The notes under the pieces were generated by a model that saw nothing but the letters and a program-made list of their open reading frames with translations, was not told the DNA's origin and did not search any database. The position numbers were made by a program, and so were the translations under genes. 27,100 bases of DNA from an uncultured Oscillospiraceae bacterium (GTDB taxonomy: Bacteria > Bacillota > Clostridia > Oscillospirales > Ruminococcaceae), in NCBI GenBank assembly GCA_910578755.1, contig CAJTSZ010000002.1, positions 30,893 through 57,992 on the forward strand. The letters are read 5' to 3'. Numbering within the stretch: position 1 is the stretch's first letter; each line of letters opens with the position of its first letter. This document shows, one piece after another, positions 14,944-22,633 of the stretch.

Positions 14944-14972
14944 ATTGTATACAAAATTAGTATAAAATTCAA
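14944..14972 (-). promoter_or_regulatory. Promoter of nifS
   Basis: On the - strand TTGAAT (14972-14967) and TACAAT (14949-14944) are spaced by 17 bases. The -10 lies in the short palindrome TTGTATACAA (14945-14954). The leader to the nifS start is about 100 bases and includes a GC-rich hairpin near 14900-14920. Confidence 0.6.
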
Positions 14973-14991
14973 TAGGGTCATAAAAATTTAA

Positions 14992-15441
14992 TTATTTGTA
15001 TTTTGCCGCCTGTGCCACAGCAAGGGCGTCGCACCGTTCGTTTTCCGGGTGGCCCGCATGGCCCTTTACCCAAATAAAGGAAACCTGGTGCCGTTCCAGC
15101 TGGGTAAGCAGGCGCTCCCAAAGGTCGGGGTTCAGGGCTGGGTCCTTTTTGTTGCGCATCCAGCCGTTGGCTTTCCATTTGTACACCCAGCGCTGGGTAA
15201 TGGCGTCAATTAAGTATTTGGAATCGGAATACAGGGTAACCTGGCAGGGCTCCTTCAGGCTTTCTAGGCCAACAATGGCGGCAGTAAGCTCCATGCGGTT
15301 GTTGGTGGTGCTGCCCTCCCCGCCGGAAAGCTCCTTTTCGTGGCCATTGTACCGTAAAATGGCCCCATATCCGCCAGGCCCCGGGTTGCCGGTGCAGGCG
15401 CCGTCGGTAAACAGTTCAATTTGTTTCAGAGGTTTAGACAT
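14992..15441 (-). CDS. rnhA: Ribonuclease HI
   Basis: Cuts the RNA strand of RNA/DNA hybrids in the cytoplasm. At 149 residues it is near the normal 150-155. The four catalytic acids are present: D13 in FTDGACTGNPG, E51 in NRMELTA, D73 in YSDSKYL and D138 in RCDALA, with the flexible-loop histidine H128 in VKGHAGHPEN. I chose ATG 15441, with AAGGGA at about 15449-15454. The frame is open further upstream, but those residues look like a translation of another gene, not RNase H. Its start lies inside the last codons of a small membrane protein gene (8-base overlap), which implies translational coupling. Confidence 0.95.
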   Translation of the reverse strand: MSKPLKQIELFTDGACTGNPGPGGYGAILRYNGHEKELSGGEGSTTNNRMELTAAIVGLESLKEPCQVTLYSDSKYLIDAITQRWVYKWKANGWMRNKKDPALNPDLWERLLTQLERHQVSFIWVKGHAGHPENERCDALAVAQAAKYK

Positions 15442-15700
15442 AATCAATCCCTTTGCTTTCATAAAATAAAACCAATGGGAAAAGCAGGAACCCCCCAGCC
15501 GTAAGGGGGAAGCTCCAGGCTTTTCCAACCCATAAAAAAGCAGCCTCCAAAGGCCCCAAAAGCTGGACAAGGCTGCCAATGGAACCATTATAATAAACAA
15601 AGGGCTTTTGCACAAGGGGGGAAGGGGTATTTCTTGGCAGGTTCCCCAAAACAAGCTTAACAAGGGTTAACACAGTTAAAATAACCGCCAACGGCATCAT
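15434..15700 (-). CDS. Putative small membrane protein overlapping rnhA
   Basis: Not a recognised family. The 88-residue product is hydrophobic with three likely membrane segments: PLAVILTVLTLVKLVLG, SLVQLLGPLEAAFLWVG and FPLTAGGFLLFPLVLFY. It ends in the sequence ATGTCTAA, where the rnhA start codon lies in the last codons, an arrangement expected of two real coupled genes. Codon choice resembles the neighbours. Against it, no clear ribosome binding site precedes the ATG at 15700 (an ATG follows at 15697), so the start is uncertain. Confidence 0.5.
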   Translation of the reverse strand: MMPLAVILTVLTLVKLVLGNLPRNTPSPLVQKPFVYYNGSIGSLVQLLGPLEAAFLWVGKAWSFPLTAGGFLLFPLVLFYESKGIDYV

Positions 15701-16022
15701 TTTTGTTGTTATGCTGTTTTTTTGAGGAAATTCTTATTTTTGGGTGTTATGGTGCCTACATTTCAGGTTTTTCGTGTATACTCCCTTTTTTAAAGGCGAG
15801 GGGATATTTCCAAATAACTCCAAAAAGGATAGGGCCAGTAATCCCTGTGCCTATTTTTACCCTAAAACCTATTTTTATCCTAAAAAATGGGACTATAACC
15901 AAAAGCAAAACTTTTAGCAGCAAATCAGTATGCCCTTTAAAATTTTGGGTAAAATAAAGGAAAATCCCTAATATAAACAGGCAGTATATACAAAGCAAAC
16001 AGGGGATTCCAAAGGGGGAGGC

Positions 16023-16051
16023 TTGACGGAAAAAGCCCAAAAGGCTATAAT
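16023..16051 (+). promoter_or_regulatory. Near-consensus sigma-A promoter before the structured region
   Basis: TTGACG (16023-16028) and TATAAT (16046-16051) are spaced by exactly 17 bases, the best promoter match in the window. The start would be near 16058, about 590 bases ahead of the RNase J start codon. It therefore drives either a separate small RNA or a very long leader. Confidence 0.75.
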
Positions 16052-16057
16052 TAAAAA

Positions 16058-16480
16058 GATAAATAAAAATGCCCTTGTTTTTTCTTTTTTCTAATCAGCG
16101 TAAAAACCCGTGAAAAAACAGCGTTTTGGCGTGGTAAAATGTTAAGCTGCCGTTGCTTTTTTTTTGATAAAACAAACTTTTTATCATCCGCGGCAAATAG
16201 CCGGCAGGCCGTACCCAGCCTGGTCAAAAATGGCTGGGCAGAAAAAAGAAAAGGGGAAATCGGAATTACATATACTTCCTGCGGGTAAGAGGAATTACCG
16301 CAGTAAGTAGGTGAATAACCCCGCCAGCGGGGATAAATTTGAAACAAAATGAGAAAGAGGATTTGAGCGCCCGGACCATAGCTGCCAGGCACCGGATCGA
16401 ACGGAACAAAGCCAAAAGAAAAAGCTTTCGCTTCTGGCAGAACCAATAGCCCAGCTTCTGCCCTAATTATTTTCATGAAT
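16058..16480 (+). ncRNA. Candidate structured RNA or RNase J leader of unknown class
   Basis: The bases after the strong promoter are not coding but carry a run of helices. A tract of nine T at 16157-16165 after a weak stem may end a first short RNA. Further on, CTGCCAG (16382-16388) can pair with CTGGCAG (16434-16440), while GGCAGAA (16436-16442) can pair with TTCTGCC (16456-16462). The two share bases and exclude each other, and a T-rich stretch (16466-16486) follows the second. This is the arrangement of a regulated leader. The exact ends are guesses. Confidence 0.4.
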
Positions 16481-16620
16481 TTTTTGAGAAAAAGCGCCCT
16501 TGGCGCTGGTTTATGGTACCCGGCGTAACAAAACAGCCGGGGAAAGTATGTTCAAATGGACGACCATAAGGAAAATAAGCAAAAAGTAATTGTTTTGTTT
16601 GGCCAATGGGAAGCTCAAGT

Positions 16621-16645
16621 CCTGTAAGCTTACTGTTACAGGAGG
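16621..16645 (+). promoter_or_regulatory. Hairpin that can hide the RNase J ribosome binding site
   Basis: CCTGTAA (16621-16627) pairs with TTACAGG (16636-16642), the latter overlapping the ribosome site AGGAGG (16640-16645) of the gene starting at 16652. Folding would reduce translation, and opening would restore it. Confidence 0.5.
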
Positions 16646-16651
16646 AAAAGA

Positions 16652-18697
16652 ATGAATAACGAAAACACAAACGAGTTAAAAAACAACAGGCCCCAGGCCC
16701 CAAAGGCAGAAAAAACTGCAAAGGAAGGCCAGAAAAAGGAGGGTAGCTTGCGCCGCCTGCGTTCCAATAATAAAGCGGGGCAAAGTAAAGCCCAAAAGGA
16801 ACCGGCAGCAGGGCAGGAAGGCAAGCCCGCCGCCAAAAACAACAGCAAAAAGCAAGCCTCTCCCCAGCAAAAAAACAAGGCCCCTAAAAGCAGCAGCAAA
16901 AAGGAAACTGTAAAAAAAGAAGCCAATATTATGGATACCATACAAAGCGTGAGCAAAGCAGTAAAGGAAGTTACTGAAAAGCTCCCCGCAGGCAAAGGCG
17001 GCAACCGCAGGGGCTCCCGTAAAAAAGGCGACGGCAAAAAAGCGGCGGTGCGCATTATCCCCTTGGGCGGCTTAAACGAAATTGGTAAAAACATGACCGT
17101 TTACGAGTGCGAAAAGGATATGTTTATTGTGGACTGCGGCCTGGCCTTCCCCGATGAAACCATGCTGGGCGTGGACATTGTAATTCCGGACTTTTCCTAT
17201 GTTACAAAAAACAAGGAAAAGCTGCGGGGTATATTTATCACCCACGGCCACGAGGATCACATTGGCGCGCTGCCCTACCTTTTAAAGGAAATTAACACCC
17301 CGGTGTACGCTACACGCCTTACTATTGGGCTTATTAAAAATAAGCTGAAGGAGCACGGCCTGCTCAGCTCCGTTAAGCTGGTGGAAGTAAAACCCCGGGA
17401 CGTTATTAAGGCCGGGTGTATGTCTGTAGAGTTTATCCGGGTAAACCATTCCATCCCCGACGCCTGCGCCATGGCAATCCACACCCCTGCCGGCGTTATT
17501 GTACAAACCGGCGACTTTAAAATAGACTATACCCCCATTGAGGGCGGTATTATCGATTTAGCCCGCTTTGGCGAGCTGGGGGCCAAGGGCGTGCTGGCCC
17601 TCCTGCCCGATTCCACTAACGCCGAAGTGCCGGGCATGGCCATGAGCGAACGCACAGTAGGCGCTTCCTTTAACCGGCTGTTCCAAATGGCCGGCAACCG
17701 CCGCATTTTAATTGCTACCTTTGCCTCCAATATCCACCGTATCCAGCAAATTATGGATTACGCCGAAAAGTTTGACAAAAAAGTAGCTGTATCCGGCCGG
17801 AGTATGGTTAACGTAGTGGCAACGGCTATGGAGCTTGGGTACCTTAAAGTGGCGAAGGATTTACTCATTGATATTGACGTGGCCAACAAGCTGCCCCCGG
17901 AACGGGTGGTGGTTATTACCACCGGCAGCCAGGGCGAGCCCATGTCCGCCTTAACAAGAATGGCTATGGGTGACCACAGGAAAATCAGCATTACTGCCAA
18001 CGATTTTATTATTATTTCTGCCCGGCCTATCCCCGGCAATGAAAAACTGGTAGGCCGCGTTGTAAACGAGCTGATGCGCCTCGGCGCCGAGGTTATTTAC
18101 GAAAAAATGTATGAAACCCATGTTTCCGGCCACGCCTGCCAGGATGAACTGCGGCTGATGATGAGCCTTACCAAGCCCCAGTATGTTCTGCCAATGCACG
18201 GCGAGTTTAAGCACCAGAAAAAGGTGCAGATGCTGGCCCAAAGCATGGGCATTAAGGAAGAAAATATTTTTATCCCCCAGTGCGGCGATGTGGTGGAACT
18301 GGACGGTGAAACCATTAAAATTGCAGGGGAAGTACCTTCCGGCGCGGTTATGGTGGACGGCCTTGGCGTAGGGGATGTAGGCAGCATTGTTCTGCGGGAC
18401 AGAAAACACCTGGCCGAGGACGGCCTAATTGTAGTGGTTGCTACCATCAGCACCCGCAGCAAAAAAATTATTGCCGGGCCGGATATTATTTCCCGCGGGT
18501 TTGTTTATGTAAGGGAATCTGAAAGTATGATCAACCAAGCAAGGGAAATTGCCAAAGCCGGCGTAGAGGAATGTTTAAACGCTGGTATTCGGGACTGGAC
18601 CAGCCTGAAACAGCGTATGAAGGACGATGTCAGCAAGTTTTTCTATGGCAAAACAAAGCGCAGCCCCATGGTGCTTGTTGTAATACAGGAGGCGTAG
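16652..18697 (+). CDS. rnj: Ribonuclease J with long basic N-terminal extension
   Basis: A metallo-beta-lactamase ribonuclease with 5'-3' exonuclease and endonuclease activity, central to mRNA decay and rRNA maturation in Gram-positive bacteria. The core begins near residue 133 (VRIIPLGGLNEIGKNM). It carries the zinc motif HGHEDH (198-203), DSTNAE, SGHACQDE and the C-terminal MHGEFKH, with a normal length of about 550. The first 130 residues are extra: low-complexity and rich in K, N, Q, A, S and P with RRLRS and KKGDGKK patches, likely disordered and RNA-binding. The start is certain: AGGAGG at 16640-16645 and the frame is open only from there. It heads a + strand cluster with gdpP 63 bases downstream. 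Confidence 0.94.
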   Translation: MNNENTNELKNNRPQAPKAEKTAKEGQKKEGSLRRLRSNNKAGQSKAQKEPAAGQEGKPAAKNNSKKQASPQQKNKAPKSSSKKETVKKEANIMDTIQSVSKAVKEVTEKLPAGKGGNRRGSRKKGDGKKAAVRIIPLGGLNEIGKNMTVYECEKDMFIVDCGLAFPDETMLGVDIVIPDFSYVTKNKEKLRGIFITHGHEDHIGALPYLLKEINTPVYATRLTIGLIKNKLKEHGLLSSVKLVEVKPRDVIKAGCMSVEFIRVNHSIPDACAMAIHTPAGVIVQTGDFKIDYTPIEGGIIDLARFGELGAKGVLALLPDSTNAEVPGMAMSERTVGASFNRLFQMAGNRRILIATFASNIHRIQQIMDYAEKFDKKVAVSGRSMVNVVATAMELGYLKVAKDLLIDIDVANKLPPERVVVITTGSQGEPMSALTRMAMGDHRKISITANDFIIISARPIPGNEKLVGRVVNELMRLGAEVIYEKMYETHVSGHACQDELRLMMSLTKPQYVLPMHGEFKHQKKVQMLAQSMGIKEENIFIPQCGDVVELDGETIKIAGEVPSGAVMVDGLGVGDVGSIVLRDRKHLAEDGLIVVVATISTRSKKIIAGPDIISRGFVYVRESESMINQAREIAKAGVEECLNAGIRDWTSLKQRMKDDVSKFFYGKTKRSPMVLVVIQEA

Positions 18698-18760
18698 AGT
18701 TGCAAAGGCACGCGCCCCTGAACCTGCACCACGCGGAACCCCTAAAGGGAGGAAAAACCT

Positions 18761-20782
18761 ATGAAAAAGAAATTGGTACTGTTTGCCCCTATGGCAGTGG
18801 CTATTGCCGTGTTGGATGTAATATCTGTCACGCTGGCCATTTACCAAAATAATATTTGGCTTGGCGGCGCAACGGCTATGGTGCTTGCCGCCTCCGCCTT
18901 TGCCTACTATAAAATATTTACGGTAAACCGTTCCATGAACCGGTTTTATAAAAACATGAGCCACACCCTTTCACCCTACCAGCAGGATGTTATTTTTTCT
19001 TTCCCCCTGCCCCTTACCGTTTCCAGCCCCAATGGGGAAATTTTGTGGTACAACGAGCAAATGAAGGAAAAGGTGTTTGCCGGGGAGGAAAGCTTTGGCT
19101 ACAACCTGTCGGATTTATTCCCTACCATTAAAATGGACCAGGACTGCCCGCCCCAGGGCTATGGTGTGGATTACAAAGGCAAGCTGTACACAGCCTACCT
19201 TTTTAAATCCGGCCAGGATAACGAGGAGCTGAATGTTACCTACTTTTTTGACGATGATAAGCTCAAACGCATTGCCAAGGAATACTTTGCTTCCCGCCCG
19301 GCAGTAGGCTGGTTTATGATTGATAACTATGACGAGCTGCTGCAAAACGCCAAGGAAAACGAGCGTTCCCAGGTAATGGCCGAGGTGGAGTATGTAATTG
19401 AAACCTTTGTTTCCAACCACAAGGGCCTGGTGAAAAAAATAGATAAGGACCGTTTTTTGGTTGTTATGGAGGAAAGGTACCTGCGGGGCATTGTGGAGGA
19501 CAGGTTCAGCATTTTGGATACCGTGCGTACCATTGAAGCAGGGGACAAAATGCCTGTCACACTTTCCATTGGCATTGGGCGGGATGCCCAAACCATTACC
19601 CAGGCAGAGGAAATGGCCCGCCAGGCTTTGGATATGGCCTTGGGCCGGGGCGGGGACCAGGCGGCTGTAAAAAACAAAAATGGCTACGAGTTCTACGGCG
19701 GCGTTTCCAAAGGGGTGGAAAAGCGCACCAAGGTAAAAACCCGTATTGTTGCCAACGCCCTCCAGGAGCTGATAGAGTCCAGCAGCAATGTGCTAATCCT
19801 GGGCCACCGCTTTGCCGATTTGGACTGCCTTGGCTCTGCCGCCGGCCTGTACTACCCCATTAAAGAAAACAGCAAGCCGGTAAAAATTATTTTTAACGAA
19901 AAGGCCAATATGGTTCAGCAGCTCCACCGGCGGTTGGTAGAAAACGGCTACGAGGACGCCTTTATCTCCCCGGAGGAGGCTGTAAACTATATTACAGAAA
20001 ATACCCTGCTTATTGTGGTGGACGTACATACGCCCCATATTGTGGAATCCAAGGAGGTACTGGGCAGGTGTAAAAATATTGTCGTAATTGACCATCACCG
20101 CAAAATGGTGGATTATATTGATAACGCCGTTATTTTCCACCACGAGCCCTTCGCCTCCTCCGCCTCGGAAATGGTGTCAGAGCTGATACAGTATATGGGC
20201 GACAAGTACAGAATTAACGCCGTTACGGCGGAAGCCCTGCTTTCCGGCATCATGCTGGACACAAAAAACTTTATTATGAAAACAGGCGTGCGCACCTTTG
20301 AGGCCGCCGCTTACCTGAAAAAAATGGGGGCCGATACAGTAGAGGTAAAACGGCTGTTTGCTTCCACCATGGAGGCCTACCAGGAGCGCTGCAAGGTGGT
20401 TGCGGCAGCAGAAATATACCGCCGCTGCGCCATTTCTGCCACAACGGAGCCCATTGCCGAGGCTAAGGTAGTAACCGCCCAAGCAGCGGACGAGCTCTTA
20501 AATATTGACGATGTGGACGCTTCCTTTGTTATGTACATGGAAACGCCCACAAGGGTTTCCATTTCGGCCCGGAGCATGGGCAAGGTAAACGTGCAGCTGA
20601 TTATGGAAAGGCTGGGCGGCGGCGGCCACCTGAACATGGCCGGGGCCCAGGTTTCTGATATTGATATGAATGAAGCAAGAACACAGCTGCTTGCGGCCAT
20701 TGACGCATATTATGAAGCAATGGGCGGCCAATTACAGCAGGCCCCGGCAGAAAAACTGCCGGAAAAGGCCCAGGTTAAATAA
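18761..20782 (+). CDS. gdpP: Cyclic-di-AMP phosphodiesterase GdpP (DHH-DHHA1)
   Basis: A membrane enzyme that hydrolyses c-di-AMP to pApA, controlling potassium and osmotic balance and wall stress. The 673 residues run in the family order: two membrane helices (about 5-27 and 33-53), a PAS-like domain (about 75-165), a degenerate GGDEF domain (about 175-310), then DHH with GHRFADLDCLGS (349-359; H350 of the usual GHxxxDxD is R, H349 kept), D421, DHH (444-446) and D500, and DHHA1 ending in GGGGHLNMAG (619-628). GGGAGG at 18747-18752 precedes the ATG. It lies between RNase J and rplI; the gdpP-rplI-dnaB order is standard in Bacillota. A tail after about 655 is Q/A/E-rich. Confidence 0.95.
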   Translation: MKKKLVLFAPMAVAIAVLDVISVTLAIYQNNIWLGGATAMVLAASAFAYYKIFTVNRSMNRFYKNMSHTLSPYQQDVIFSFPLPLTVSSPNGEILWYNEQMKEKVFAGEESFGYNLSDLFPTIKMDQDCPPQGYGVDYKGKLYTAYLFKSGQDNEELNVTYFFDDDKLKRIAKEYFASRPAVGWFMIDNYDELLQNAKENERSQVMAEVEYVIETFVSNHKGLVKKIDKDRFLVVMEERYLRGIVEDRFSILDTVRTIEAGDKMPVTLSIGIGRDAQTITQAEEMARQALDMALGRGGDQAAVKNKNGYEFYGGVSKGVEKRTKVKTRIVANALQELIESSSNVLILGHRFADLDCLGSAAGLYYPIKENSKPVKIIFNEKANMVQQLHRRLVENGYEDAFISPEEAVNYITENTLLIVVDVHTPHIVESKEVLGRCKNIVVIDHHRKMVDYIDNAVIFHHEPFASSASEMVSELIQYMGDKYRINAVTAEALLSGIMLDTKNFIMKTGVRTFEAAAYLKKMGADTVEVKRLFASTMEAYQERCKVVAAAEIYRRCAISATTEPIAEAKVVTAQAADELLNIDDVDASFVMYMETPTRVSISARSMGKVNVQLIMERLGGGGHLNMAGAQVSDIDMNEARTQLLAAIDAYYEAMGGQLQQAPAEKLPEKAQVK

Positions 20783-20797
20783 AAGGAGGAAGTTGCA

Positions 20798-21241
20798 ATG
20801 AAAGTAATTTTAACACAGGATGTGAAAGGCACCGGCAAAAAAGGGGAGCTGGTAGAAGTAGCGGACGGTTACGCCCAAAACTTTTTAATTAAACGGGGCG
20901 TGGCCATTCCCGCCAACAAACAGGCTATGGGGGAAATGAAGTCCAAGGAGGCGGCAAAGCAGCATAAAATAGAGCTGGAAAAACAGGCCGCCAACGAAAC
21001 TGCCCAAAAGTTAGAGGGCAAAACCGTAAAGCTTACCGCGAAGGCCGGCGCCAATGGCAAGCTGTTTGGCTCCGTAACCTCCAAGGAAATTGCGGAAGCC
21101 ATTGAAGCCCAAATGGGGGCCGCGGTGGATAAAAAGAAAATTACCCTCAGCAGTGAGATAAAAGCCTTTGGTACATATAATATTGAAATTAAGCTTTACC
21201 AGGGTATTTCCGCCAAAATGTTTGTTACTGTAACGGAATAA
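20798..21241 (+). CDS. rplI: 50S ribosomal protein L9
   Basis: A structural protein of the large ribosomal subunit that binds 23S rRNA and helps keep the reading frame. The 147 residues match the family length of about 148. The N-terminal domain starts MKVILTQDVKGTGKKGELVE with the conserved GYAQNFLIKRGVAIPAN; the linking helix is rich in K, E and A, followed by the C-terminal domain ending in AKMFVTVTE. A strong AAAGGAGG lies just upstream and overlaps the end region of gdpP, with only 15 bases between the genes. Confidence 0.97.
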   Translation: MKVILTQDVKGTGKKGELVEVADGYAQNFLIKRGVAIPANKQAMGEMKSKEAAKQHKIELEKQAANETAQKLEGKTVKLTAKAGANGKLFGSVTSKEIAEAIEAQMGAAVDKKKITLSSEIKAFGTYNIEIKLYQGISAKMFVTVTE

Positions 21242-21283
21242 CCCGGCCCGCAGGCCAAAAAAATAGGGGAAGGAGGAACAGCC

Positions 21284-22633
21284 ATGGCAGAAAACCCATT
21301 GCAGGAGTTTTCCCAGGAGCAGCAGCCCTACAGTATGGAGGCGGAGCAGTCTGTCCTAGGGGCAATTTTGCTGGAGCCGGAATGTATCGCCCAGGTTTTG
21401 GAGTACCTTTCCCCGGAAAGCTTTTACCGCCAGCAGCATAAGGAACTGTTTGCCATTATGCTGGCCATGTTTACCTCCGCCCAGCCCATTGACGTTGTTA
21501 CCGTTTTGGAACAGGCCAAAAAGGACCGGGTGTTCCCTGGGGAAAACGAGGTCAAGGTTTACCTGACCCAGCTGGCCCAAACCGTCCCCTCCATTATCAA
21601 TGTAGAATCCTACGCCAAGGTGGTGCAGGAAAAATACTACCTGCGCAGCCTCATTGGCATCGCCCGGGATATTATCAGCCATTCCACCGACGGCGATTCC
21701 ACCGCCCGCAATTTAATGGAATTTGCGGAGCACAAGCTGTTTGAGCTGCGCCAAGGCAAGGACAGCGGCGGCCTTGTCCGGGTGGACCGGGCCATTTACG
21801 AATTGTACGACCATCTCCAGCGCCTTTCCGGGGAGGATAAAGACGCCTTTGCCGGCATTTCCACCGGTTTTTCCGCCCTGGACCAGGTAACAACCGGGTT
21901 AAACAGGTCGGACCTTATCCTTTTGGCGGCCCGCCCTGCTATGGGTAAATCCACCTTCGCCTTTAACATCGCAGCCAATGTGGCAAAGCAGGGCAAAACG
22001 GTGGCCATTTTTTCTTTGGAGATGAGCCGGGAACAGGTGGTAAGCAAGCTCCTTTCCACCGAGGCCCTAATACAGGGCACAGCCATGCGCACAGGCAACC
22101 TTTCGGCGGACGAGTGGACCCGCCTGGCTATTTCGGCCCAAACCATTGCAAAAATGTCCCTTTATATTGACGATACCCCCGGTATTACCGTGGCGGAAAT
22201 GAAGGCGAAGCTCCGCCGGCTGCGGGAACTGGATTTGGTCATTATCGACTATTTGCAGCTTATGGCCTCCGGCCGCAGGATTGAAAACAGGGTGCAGGAG
22301 GTTTCCGAAGTTACCCGGAACCTGAAAATTGCCGCCAAGGAGCTTAATGTGCCCTTGGTGGTGCTTTCCCAGCTTTCCCGCGGGCCGGACAAGCGTACAG
22401 AGCATAGGCCGGTCCTTTCCGATTTAAGGGAATCCGGCTCCATTGAACAGGACGCCGACCTGGTAATGTTCCTTTATAGGGACGAATATTATGAAGAAAA
22501 CACAGAAGATAAGGGCCTGGCAGAGTGCATTTTGGCCAAAAACCGCCACGGCTCTACCGACACAGTGAAAATCGCCTTTGACGGCGCCCACAGCCGGTTT
22601 ATGAGCAGGGAGATATACAGAGATGCACCGTAA
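21284..22633 (+). CDS. dnaB: Replicative DNA helicase DnaB
   Basis: The hexameric helicase that unwinds DNA at the replication fork (called DnaC in Bacillus). The 449 residues have the N-terminal DnaB domain (about 16-120, starting PYSMEAEQSVLGAILL), a linker, and the RecA-like motor from about 190. The motor carries Walker A ARPAMGKST (216-224), FSLEMSREQ (243-251), Walker B LDLVIIDYLQLM and the arginine-finger segment LSDLRESGSIEQDAD. AAGGAGG precedes the ATG at 21284. It follows rplI by 42 bases and overlaps tilS by 11 bases, so it belongs to the same transcription unit. Confidence 0.97.
   Translation: MAENPLQEFSQEQQPYSMEAEQSVLGAILLEPECIAQVLEYLSPESFYRQQHKELFAIMLAMFTSAQPIDVVTVLEQAKKDRVFPGENEVKVYLTQLAQTVPSIINVESYAKVVQEKYYLRSLIGIARDIISHSTDGDSTARNLMEFAEHKLFELRQGKDSGGLVRVDRAIYELYDHLQRLSGEDKDAFAGISTGFSALDQVTTGLNRSDLILLAARPAMGKSTFAFNIAANVAKQGKTVAIFSLEMSREQVVSKLLSTEALIQGTAMRTGNLSADEWTRLAISAQTIAKMSLYIDDTPGITVAEMKAKLRRLRELDLVIIDYLQLMASGRRIENRVQEVSEVTRNLKIAAKELNVPLVVLSQLSRGPDKRTEHRPVLSDLRESGSIEQDADLVMFLYRDEYYEENTEDKGLAECILAKNRHGSTDTVKIAFDGAHSRFMSREIYRDAP

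Larger units (their letters stand above)
15701..16651. other. Long non-coding region with many inverted repeats upstream of RNase J
   Basis: About 950 bases with no convincing gene. Two - strand frames of 94 and 141 codons exist but lack ribosome sites and family likeness. From about 16020 the + strand has a strong promoter, followed by a series of possible helices: 16166-16172 with 16179-16185; 16214-16220 with 16232-16238 (CCCAGCC/GGCTGGG); a bulged CTGCGG-TAA/TTACCGCAG stem near 16278-16302; CCCC/GGGG near 16319-16332; 16382-16388 with 16434-16440; 16436-16442 with 16456-16462; 16493-16498 with 16502-16507; and 16511-16517 with 16563-16569 enclosing 16519-16524 with 16536-16541. I could not match it to a known RNA class by eye. 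Confidence 0.6.

Noticed and set aside
15756..16040. A 94-codon hydrophobic frame on the - strand
   Set aside because: It would need a TTG start without a ribosome site; the hydrophobic look follows from the T-rich strand. I could not support it.
16051..16476. A 141-codon frame on the - strand in the region before RNase J
   Set aside because: No ribosome binding site before its ATG, odd composition and no recognisable motifs. The same bases form many inverted repeats.
16190..16480. Known RNA classes (RNase P RNA, tmRNA, SRP RNA, common riboswitches)
   Set aside because: None of the conserved sequence blocks I know for these classes is present; a covariance-model search is needed to exclude distant members.
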